Assembly: GCA_021774955.1 (NCBI GenBank)
Contig: JAJFIN010000462.1
Coordinates: 1-6,370 of the forward strand
Reading direction: 5' to 3'
Source of the DNA: Alphaproteobacteria bacterium
GTDB taxonomy: Bacteria > Pseudomonadota > Alphaproteobacteria > M2410
DNA: 6,370 nucleotides
The notes under the pieces were generated by a model. The model did not search any database. It saw nothing but the letters and a program-made list of their open reading frames with translations, and was not told the DNA's origin. Both the position numbers and the translations under genes were made by a program. Below are positions 1-5,813 of this stretch, in pieces; position 1 is the stretch's first letter; every line of letters starts with the position of its first letter.

Positions 1-1330
1 AGGCAGCATGAAAGTGTTGCGCTGACTTCACCACCAGTATTTTCGCTTTATGTGGATTGATGCCAAGTTCGATAAAGCAGGCTGGATGATGAACCTGTTG
101 CCTGGCAGTATTCACAACAACTGATATGCCATCAACATCCAGTGCGACTGCTTCACCAATAGACGTTGCACCTCCAAACATAATTTGACTGGCATTTTGT
201 TCGTAGGCGGTGATTTGGGCCGACACATCTAGGGGGTTCCCAGATAATGGGCCAAGCTTACCGCCTAACCGTAATTGAAGAGTGGCTCCCACCCCAGCTT
301 TGCGACATAGTTGAACGGCGACAGGGTCCCATATCATGGCAAGTGCAGCGTCTTGAATGCCACGGGCCAACATTTCTCGGAGGATGAAAGTTGAATCTCC
401 AGCGGCTCCACCACCCGGATTGTCCGTCGTATCTGCGATGACTATCGGATGGTCTTGCAGAACCAAAGCTTGGTCGAGCGCCTCTTCAACGGAGACGTGC
501 GATCCAGCCACACTTTCTCGGATAGCAAAAAGCTCTTTTGCCAACCTATCGGCAAGTTTCCCAGCAGTTTGTTCGTTCTTGTTTGCAACGACCAGAATTC
601 CAGCACAGGTGTCGGGACTGTCACTATGGGGAAACCCATGCGCAATTGAGATGGATAGAACTCCCTCACTCCTTTCAGCGGCCACAACACGATCAACGAA
701 TGATCTCATCGGGTTTTTTGTTGTGTGAAAAAAACCAAGCATGGGAACCTTGCGGAACTCCATTGTTGGCGTCAGAAAACCGAGTGCGGTTTGCTCAACA
801 ATAAATACGAGCTCTACGGCACGTTCCATAAAATCAATGTGGGGATATTCTTTGCAGGCAATCATAACATCTGCCTGGCGAACCATGACTTCTGAGATGT
901 TGCAATGGAGATCCAGCTCAACACCGATGGGAATGTCCTTACCAACGATGGTTCGCACGTGTTTCAAAAGGTCTCCCTCGCAATCGAAAAAGCCTTCTGC
1001 TAATTGAGCCCCATGTAAAAAAAGAAGCACAGCTTCCACAGGCATTGCGGCTTTGAGGTCTGCGAGCAACGTGTTCCGTATTACTTCGTAGTCTTTCCGG
1101 CAAGTCGGCGCGCTCGGTGACGTTGCCGCATGCAGGCCAACAACAGGTGTGTGACCCGCCGCAACGACCGCTTGATAGATGCATGATTCTGCGGAGATTT
1201 CTTCCAAATCTGCATACTTTTCACCTGGTGCCGATCGCACAAACATTTCATCTTTGTAAGAGTCCATGTTGGTCGGCAGGGGCGAAAAGCTGTTGCTTTC
1301 ATGAACTAATGCCGCGCAAAAAAATCTCAT
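1..1330 (-). CDS. M81 family (MlrC-like) metallopeptidase, partial, 3' end beyond the left edge
   Basis: A zinc-dependent hydrolase of the M81/MlrC family. MlrC itself cleaves the linear tetrapeptide product of microcystin; most homologues have unknown substrates. The minus frame is open from ATG at 1330 to the window edge, giving 443 residues. The start aligns exactly with the neighbouring paralogue and opens with M-R-F-F-C-A-A-L-V-H-E-S-N-S-F. Visible motifs: HESNSF (10-15), LFLHGAQ (103-109), DLHCN (140-144), EYPHIDF (161-167), HGF...D (231-237), DTTDNPGGGAAGDS (300-313) and KSAQHF (435-440). The acidic and His residues of these motifs are the likely metal ligands. About 50 C-terminal residues should lie beyond the edge, judged from the paralogue. 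No signal peptide, so probably cytoplasmic. It starts 23 bases after the previous M81 gene and is almost certainly cotranscribed with it. An AGG lies 8 bases before the ATG and a GAGG 13 bases before it. The family call is firm; the substrate is unknown. Confidence 0.93.
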   Translation of the reverse strand, partial: MRFFCAALVHESNSFSPLPTNMDSYKDEMFVRSAPGEKYADLEEISAESCIYQAVVAAGHTPVVGLHAATSPSAPTCRKDYEVIRNTLLADLKAAMPVEAVLLFLHGAQLAEGFFDCEGDLLKHVRTIVGKDIPIGVELDLHCNISEVMVRQADVMIACKEYPHIDFMERAVELVFIVEQTALGFLTPTMEFRKVPMLGFFHTTKNPMRSFVDRVVAAERSEGVLSISIAHGFPHSDSPDTCAGILVVANKNEQTAGKLADRLAKELFAIRESVAGSHVSVEEALDQALVLQDHPIVIADTTDNPGGGAAGDSTFILREMLARGIQDAALAMIWDPVAVQLCRKAGVGATLQLRLGGKLGPLSGNPLDVSAQITAYEQNASQIMFGGATSIGEAVALDVDGISVVVNTARQQVHHPACFIELGINPHKAKILVVKSAQHFHAA

Positions 1331-1353
1331 TTCTTTGGCCTGACCTCAAGATC

Positions 1354-2832
1354 CTAATGCCAAGTCCTGCCAAAGGCTGAAAAAGGCAGTGAGTCGATCG
1401 GCCAAATGGGCCGTTGTAATTTTGAAAACGGTTTGGCCCAAAAGTTGGGTTCGATTTGCCCCGGACTAGAGACATAGTAGATTGCATTTGTAAAACTTGA
1501 GAATGTTTCATGAAAATGTTGGGAGGATTTTACAACGAGAATTGCCTTTTTCATGGGGTCTATTCCAAAGCAAGTGAAACACTCAGGACTGAACGTTTGT
1601 TGACGGATTGAATTAACAATAACATCAACACCGGCGATACGAATATGTGCCGACAGTCCAAGAGATTGCCTCATCCCTTGCGCCAACTGAGTAGCATCAT
1701 CGCGTATCATCATAACTTCGGCTATGACGTCAAGTGGATCCCCGGAATAGATGCTGATCTTTCCACCCAACCGGAGTGGGATGTGCGCGCCGACACCAGC
1801 TTTTGCCGCAACGTTTACGGCCACTGGGTCCCATATCATAGCCAGCGCCGCGTCTTCGATATTATTATCTAGCAAGGCACGCAGTATAAAAGTGGAATCA
1901 CCGGATGCGCCGCCGCCTGGATTATCCGCAGTATCAGCAATGAGAGCAGGGGCATTTTTTTTTCGGTGTATCTCACCTAGAGCTTTTTCTATAGTTATGC
2001 AGTTTGCGTCCACGGCGTCCCTTGCACACCAAAATCGCTCTGCGATATTGTTAGCCAATTGTTGCGCCTTGGCGGGTTTGTCGTTGGTAATCGCGAGGGC
2101 GCAAGCCCCAGAAAAAGATACGTCCGACCAGTTGAAACCATGGCAAAGTGATAGGGAAAGCACGTCGTCATCGTTTTCCAATCTTATGATGTCATCAACC
2201 AAACTGCGCATTGGTTCTCCGGTAGTTACATAGAGACCCAGCATGGGGATACGGGTAATCCGCGTTATTGGAGTGATTTCGTTATTTGAAATCTGCTCTA
2301 ATAGACACACGACCTGCTCTGCACGCTCTCCAAAATCTATGTGAGGGTATTCTTTGCACGTTGTAATGATGTCAGCGCAATCGACCATAGTCTCTGTGAT
2401 ATTGCAATGGAGATCGAGGACTATGCCTATTGGGATACCTTGTCCCACTATTTCACGAACGCAACTGATTATTTCACCTTCACAATCGTCATAACCTTCT
2501 GCCATCTGGGCGCCGTGAAGAAAAAGAAACACGAAATCCACCGGCAATGCCATTTTTAGGTTGTCCAACAATTCATCTCTCAATAGTTCAAAGGTCTCTT
2601 GAGATGCAGGGGCACTGGGTTCAGCATTGGCGATAAGGCCAACGACTGCTTCGTGACCTCGATTATTCATGAGTTCAACCAAATTGACCTCTGCGAGCGC
2701 ATGCTTCAAATGTTCACCGCCCTCGCCAGTTGACGGTCGATAGAGCACATCGTCGCTAAAGCTCGAAAGGTCCGTAGGTATAGGCGAGAAGCTATTGGAC
2801 TCATGGACAATGGTTGCGCAGAAGGCCTTCAC
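1354..2832 (-). CDS. M81 family (MlrC-like) metallopeptidase, complete
   Basis: A full-length 492-residue member of the M81/MlrC metallopeptidase family, about the usual family length. It aligns with the adjacent M81 gene without net gaps through residue 443, with roughly half the residues identical by eye. Motifs: HESNSF (10-15), FLFLHGAQ (102-109), DLHCN (140-144), EYPHIDF (161-167), HGFNWSD (231-237), DTADNPGGGASGDS (300-313), KSSQHF (435-440) and a C-terminal RPIWPID (474-480). D140, H142, H164, H231 and D237 are candidate metal or catalytic residues by conservation. The start is GTG, 2832-2830, overlapping the TGA of the upstream serine hydrolase by four bases (GTGA); GGGG at 2841-2844, 8 bases upstream, can act as ribosome site. 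This overlap implies translational coupling to the hydrolase. No signal peptide or membrane segment. A run of nine A on the coding strand encodes R290-K-K-N293 without breaking the frame. By analogy with MlrC it probably completes breakdown of a small peptide made by the hydrolase; the real substrate is unknown. Confidence 0.95.
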   Translation of the reverse strand: MKAFCATIVHESNSFSPIPTDLSSFSDDVLYRPSTGEGGEHLKHALAEVNLVELMNNRGHEAVVGLIANAEPSAPASQETFELLRDELLDNLKMALPVDFVFLFLHGAQMAEGYDDCEGEIISCVREIVGQGIPIGIVLDLHCNITETMVDCADIITTCKEYPHIDFGERAEQVVCLLEQISNNEITPITRITRIPMLGLYVTTGEPMRSLVDDIIRLENDDDVLSLSLCHGFNWSDVSFSGACALAITNDKPAKAQQLANNIAERFWCARDAVDANCITIEKALGEIHRKKNAPALIADTADNPGGGASGDSTFILRALLDNNIEDAALAMIWDPVAVNVAAKAGVGAHIPLRLGGKISIYSGDPLDVIAEVMMIRDDATQLAQGMRQSLGLSAHIRIAGVDVIVNSIRQQTFSPECFTCFGIDPMKKAILVVKSSQHFHETFSSFTNAIYYVSSPGQIEPNFWAKPFSKLQRPIWPIDSLPFSAFGRTWH

Positions 2833-4211
2833 ACTTGGTACCCCATTTTTTTGAACACCCTTTCGGTCACGTGGAAATAACGCGGGCTGCCCTGCTCGTC
2901 GAAATCAAGGAAATAGGCACCAATAGGGTGTGCCAGCCCTGGCAAGATGGCACTCGTCTGTTCACGGTTTGCCATCTTCATCGAATAGCTATTCTGGCCT
3001 GGGCCGACATATTCGCCGGAATTTCTGACCAAGAGCTCATCGCCCGCTTTGGTAATTTCTATTGTCTGGCCAAAGCGAGAGTATTGCCCAATGTACTTTT
3101 CGAGTGGGACAGTTGGATCGTTCTTGAACATCGGAGGTTGAGGGACTTGAATGCTGCTGTTGATGACGGAGAGCAACTCAATCATTAGGTCTCGCACAAA
3201 GCCATCAGCACTTCCAGTATTTACCAAGATAGCAATTGCACTGTTCTCTGTGGGAAAAATCCTCAGGAATGCACACATTCCAGCAGTTCCTCCGTCGTGT
3301 CCCAATAGCGATGTGCCATTCCAGTCATAGAGCATCCATCCGAGGCCCCAAGCGTTGCAGCGATGACTCAATGGTATTGCGACTTGTGGTCGCTGCATTT
3401 CCGAAACAGCTCCGGCCGAAACGATTTTCTCACCGGTCTCAGCTACACCAGCTGACATATGACAGCGTGCGAAGCTGATGAGATCACGCGCCGACATTGC
3501 AAGCATCGTCCCTGAGGGACCGTTGGAGCGCGGTTCAAAAATTGATTCAGAAAGAGTGTGGAGCTTTGTTTGTGGATCACGCCAATGACCGAAAGCGGTC
3601 TGGTGCCGCAATGCCTCTTCGGCTGACAGCGCATAAGCTTTTAAGCCCAACGGCTCAAGAACACGCCTTCTTAAAAGCTCAGCCCAGCACATACCGGATC
3701 CCACTTCCAGAATTCGCCCCAAAACATTGTACGCAAGATTTGAATAGGAGTAGAACTTTCCGGGTTTGTGTAGAAGATCAACATCCGGGCATAGTGCTAC
3801 GAGTTTTTCCACGCAATCGTCATTGCGGCTCGTATCAATATGGCGGTCCCCATCGATCCCGCTGGTATGGCAGAGGATTTGTCGAACAGAAATCCGATTA
3901 CCAGCGTCGGCAACACCTCTCAGGGAAAAAGTCGGCAAATATTCAGCAATCGGCGCGTCGAGGGAAATTTTACCCTCATCAACCATTTGCATTGCAAGTG
4001 TTGCTGTGAATGGTTTTGTTACAGAACCTATTTGAAAAACCGTGTCTGGAGTCGTCGCAATGCCGGTGTTCCGGTTAACAATGCCGGAAGCCGCCTCCAT
4101 TACTTGACCATTGATCAGAATACAGACTGATGAACCGGGCACATCGTGTGCGTTTGTCAAGCGATCCAGTATTTGGCCGAGATCTTGTTGATCAAATCCG
4201 CTCGCGTTCAC
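2829..4211 (-). CDS. Serine hydrolase, beta-lactamase fold (class C / PBP4*-like, MlrB superfamily)
   Basis: A 460-residue active-site serine hydrolase of the beta-lactamase superfamily, which includes class C beta-lactamases, D-aminopeptidases, esterases and MlrB, the second enzyme of microcystin breakdown. The three classical motifs are present: S63-V-T-K66 (nucleophile and general base), Y156-S-N158, and H305-D-G-G308 in place of the KTG box, as is common in peptidase and esterase branches. The catalytic domain covers about residues 10-345; about 365-460 form a C-terminal beta-rich domain (EKYIGQYSRFGQTIEI..., 371-386) often seen in this family. The start is GTG at 4211-4209: an in-frame TAG lies upstream with no ATG between, and GGGA (4220-4223) sits 8 bases before it. 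No signal peptide, unlike periplasmic beta-lactamases, so resistance is not its likely role. It heads the leftward operon and its TGA overlaps the M81 start. Its paralogue lies back to back on the other strand. Likely peptidase or amidase on an imported small peptide; substrate unknown. Confidence 0.93.
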   Translation of the reverse strand: MNASGFDQQDLGQILDRLTNAHDVPGSSVCILINGQVMEAASGIVNRNTGIATTPDTVFQIGSVTKPFTATLAMQMVDEGKISLDAPIAEYLPTFSLRGVADAGNRISVRQILCHTSGIDGDRHIDTSRNDDCVEKLVALCPDVDLLHKPGKFYSYSNLAYNVLGRILEVGSGMCWAELLRRRVLEPLGLKAYALSAEEALRHQTAFGHWRDPQTKLHTLSESIFEPRSNGPSGTMLAMSARDLISFARCHMSAGVAETGEKIVSAGAVSEMQRPQVAIPLSHRCNAWGLGWMLYDWNGTSLLGHDGGTAGMCAFLRIFPTENSAIAILVNTGSADGFVRDLMIELLSVINSSIQVPQPPMFKNDPTVPLEKYIGQYSRFGQTIEITKAGDELLVRNSGEYVGPGQNSYSMKMANREQTSAILPGLAHPIGAYFLDFDEQGSPRYFHVTERVFKKMGYQV

Positions 4212-4232
4212 TCCGCATGTCCCATAGATTTT

Positions 4233-4261
4233 ATTATCCTAATTGCTCGCGGCTTTGCCGA
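4233..4261 (-). promoter_or_regulatory. Candidate sigma-70-type promoter for the leftward operon
   Basis: Read on the minus strand, TCGGCA (4261-4256, four of six matches to TTGACA) is followed after 17 bases by GATAAT (4238-4233, five of six matches to TATAAT). Transcription would begin about 15-20 bases before the GTG start at 4211, leaving room for the GGGA ribosome site at 4220-4223. Matches of this quality occur by chance, so this is tentative. Confidence 0.3.
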
Positions 4262-4321
4262 AACTGGTGCGCAGCCGCCCGTTTCAATATTGCCAAGTAG
4301 CATCTGTGATGATATTTATAA

Positions 4322-4331
4322 CAAACGTTTG
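4322..4331. promoter_or_regulatory. CG-centred palindrome CAAACGTTTG, candidate LacI-family-type operator
   Basis: A perfect 10-base palindrome lies in the middle of the divergent intergenic region. CG-centred palindromes of the type AAnCGnTT are the known core of many LacI/GalR-family operators, the PurR site being the closest textbook example. The flanks extend the symmetry only imperfectly. It lies just downstream of the best rightward -10 guesses, where a repressor would block transcription. No regulator gene is visible in the window, so the assignment rests on pattern alone. Confidence 0.35.
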
Positions 4332-4389
4332 GTTTATTATGAAGAAAATTATCGGCGCTAGTATGAATTTTGTGACCAGCCGCCCACGT

Positions 4390-4394
4390 GAGGA
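4390..4394 (+). promoter_or_regulatory. Ribosome binding site GAGGA fixing the GTG start at 4402
   Basis: GAGGA lies 7 bases before the GTG at 4402-4404. Together with the in-frame TAG at 4399-4401 directly before the GTG, it leaves this GTG as the only reasonable start for the rightward serine hydrolase. Confidence 0.8.
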
Positions 4395-4401
4395 AATTTA
4401 G

Positions 4402-5793
4402 GTGACCGGAACTGTGGATCTCACGCAATTCAAACCTGGGATTGATCTTCAGCAAATCATTGAGCGCTTCCAAGTCCCTGGCATTTCAGTGTCGATCCTG
4501 CTTGAAGGGCAGGTATTTGCGGGTACTGCTGGTGTTTTGGACTGTGCCACAGCCCAATCAGTGTCTATCGATGCCTCTTTTCAAATTGGTTCTATCACCA
4601 AGGCGTTCACAGCGACGTTGATCATGATGCTCGTCGCTGACAATCAGATAGATATCGACCTTCCTATTTGTACTTATCTACCCGAGTTTGATCTGTCGGA
4701 TCATAAGGCCGCCAACCAAATCACTGTCCGTCACCTTCTGTGCCACACGTCGGGTATGGATGGGGATGCCTTCATTACTGACAAAGAAGGCGTGCTTGCA
4801 GGGGAGGGTTTGTATGACCAACTCTTATCTTTGCGCCAACTAAACCCTCCTGGGCAGAGGTTTTCCTACTGCAATATAGGTTACATTGTCGCCGGGCGAT
4901 TGATAGAGCACCTAACCGGATTGACTTGGGATCAAGCTGTGAGAGAAAGAATCTTTGATCCTCTTAAAATGAACAGCGCTACGACAAGTGCCGAGGAAAT
5001 GAAGGATCGTCGATTTGCGCATGGTCACGTAATGGACCGCTGCTCGACCGAATGGAATGTCAGCACTAACCTGTACTGTCTGTCTTTGGAAGGAAAAGCT
5101 GCTGGAACTACCATGGCAATGTCCGCACTCGACCTTTTAAAGTTTGCGCAGCTTCATTTGAATCACGGGGTTACCGAATCCGATTTGTGTTTGTTACCAA
5201 AAGAGTTGATTGGCGCCATGCAAAATATCCAAGCTGGTCTACCAAAATTTGCGCCTGAATCAACTGTCGGTTGGGGGCTTGGCTGGGCAATTTATGATTG
5301 GTCTGGTCATCAAGTATTTGGGCACGATGGTGACACGCTGGGTCAAATGGCCTTTCTGAGAATCGACCCAACCAACCAAACGGCCATGGTAATCCTGACA
5401 AATGGAGGGCGTGCCATAGATCTTGCAGAAGATTTATTCGCACACGTCTACCCCAGAAGTGTTATGTCAAAAAACTCCGAAGGCCAGGTAAATGCGAACA
5501 CTTGCGGTCTCAGCAAGTCGTCAATTTATCTCGGTGGGTATGCCAGATGGGGGGCCGGGCTGCGCATATTGCGTCAAGGGCAGTCCTTGGCAATTGAAGT
5601 TCAGGAAACTCATTCTACAGATAGTGAAAAATCGGGACCTTACGAACTCGTTCCCGTGGAAACCCATGTCTTCATGTATCGACGGCCAGGGCGTTCTACA
5701 CCTATTTATGTCCAGTTTGATGATTTCGATAAGGAAGGTATTCCCATCAGTCTTATCAGCGGCTACCGGGTTTTCAAAAAAGAATATATATGA
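4402..5793 (+). CDS. Serine hydrolase, beta-lactamase fold, second paralogue (MlrB superfamily)
   Basis: A 463-residue beta-lactamase-fold serine hydrolase, clearly paralogous to the one on the opposite strand: shared stretches include FQIGS-T-K-FTATL, LCHTSG-DGD, GWGLGW-like and YDW blocks, and an RVFKK tail. The nucleophile box is S64-I-T-K67, the second motif Y156-C-N158 and the third H308-D-G-D311. The usual residue in the middle of Y-x-N is small or polar; Cys here, and Asp instead of Gly after HDG, differ from the sister enzyme and suggest another substrate, though the catalytic Ser, Lys and Tyr are intact. The catalytic domain covers about 15-350 and a beta-rich C-terminal domain about 373-463. 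The start is GTG, set by GAGGA 7 bases upstream and a TAG immediately before it. No signal peptide, so probably cytoplasmic. The downstream PLP enzyme follows after 20 bases and is likely cotranscribed. Function: peptide, amide or ester hydrolysis; exact substrate unknown. Confidence 0.93.
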   Translation: MTGTVDLTQFKPGIDLQQIIERFQVPGISVSILLEGQVFAGTAGVLDCATAQSVSIDASFQIGSITKAFTATLIMMLVADNQIDIDLPICTYLPEFDLSDHKAANQITVRHLLCHTSGMDGDAFITDKEGVLAGEGLYDQLLSLRQLNPPGQRFSYCNIGYIVAGRLIEHLTGLTWDQAVRERIFDPLKMNSATTSAEEMKDRRFAHGHVMDRCSTEWNVSTNLYCLSLEGKAAGTTMAMSALDLLKFAQLHLNHGVTESDLCLLPKELIGAMQNIQAGLPKFAPESTVGWGLGWAIYDWSGHQVFGHDGDTLGQMAFLRIDPTNQTAMVILTNGGRAIDLAEDLFAHVYPRSVMSKNSEGQVNANTCGLSKSSIYLGGYARWGAGLRILRQGQSLAIEVQETHSTDSEKSGPYELVPVETHVFMYRRPGRSTPIYVQFDDFDKEGIPISLISGYRVFKKEYI

Positions 5794-5801
5794 AATATCC
5801 A

Positions 5802-5807
5802 AAGGAA
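5802..5807 (+). promoter_or_regulatory. Ribosome binding site AAGGAA for the PLP enzyme
   Basis: AAGGAA lies 6 bases before the ATG at 5814-5816, within the 20-base gap after the hydrolase stop. It supports this ATG, which also matches the expected N-terminus of the family (short leader, then F-P-K...L-G-H-L-P-T-P-L-E). Confidence 0.75.
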
Positions 5808-5813
5808 AACTGA

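Larger units (their letters stand above)
4212..4401. promoter_or_regulatory. Divergent intergenic region with promoters for both gene strings
   Basis: This is the only sizeable non-coding stretch, lying between the start codons of two paralogous serine hydrolases that run in opposite directions, so it must hold both promoters. It is AT-rich around 4305-4350. It contains a 10-base palindrome CAAACGTTTG (4322-4331), an 8-base palindrome CAATATTG (4285-4292) and a 6-base inverted repeat GCGGCT/AGCCGC (4249-4254 and 4273-4278). A weak rightward promoter guess is TTGCCA (4290-4295) with GATATT (4311-4316), spacing 15; TATAAC at 4317-4322 is an alternative -10 but is too far from that -35. No convincing protein-coding gene or structured RNA was seen. 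Confidence 0.7.

Noticed and set aside
1..1330. Possible pseudogene, since only short fragments appear as closed reading frames here
   Set aside because: Codon-by-codon translation of the minus strand from 1330 to the edge shows no stop or frameshift and keeps every M81 motif; the gene simply leaves the window before its stop.
1290..1330. Lipoprotein signal in the partial M81 protein (M-R-F-F-C-A-A-L)
   Set aside because: The cysteine is at residue 5 without a preceding hydrophobic stretch, and it lies in the conserved core start shared with the paralogue (M-K-A-F-C-A-T).
1751..2233. Long plus-strand open frame of 160 codons inside the M81 gene
   Set aside because: It is antisense to a well-supported gene with family motifs, and its translation looks like a shadow of the M81 coding sequence.
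4250..4260. Short hairpin CGGC-TTT-GCCG as a terminator
   Set aside because: The stem is only four pairs with no T-run, and it lies between two divergent start codons where no transcript ends.
4234..4473. Minus-strand open frame of about 79 codons across the intergenic region and the hydrolase start
   Set aside because: It overlaps the coding start of the rightward hydrolase and shows no recognisable family features; it is best explained as a shadow frame.
2829..5793. Beta-lactam resistance genes (class C beta-lactamase)
   Set aside because: Both proteins lack a signal peptide, have HDG instead of the KTG box, carry an extra C-terminal domain and sit with M81 peptidases; a resistance role is unlikely.
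1..5793. A genuine microcystin-degradation (mlr) cluster
   Set aside because: The superfamilies match, but there is no MlrA or MlrD in view, the genes are doubled, and the order differs. Homology at superfamily level does not support microcystin as the substrate.
5794..5813. Terminator or promoter between the rightward hydrolase and the PLP gene
   Set aside because: The gap is only 20 bases, holds a ribosome site and has no hairpin; cotranscription is simpler.
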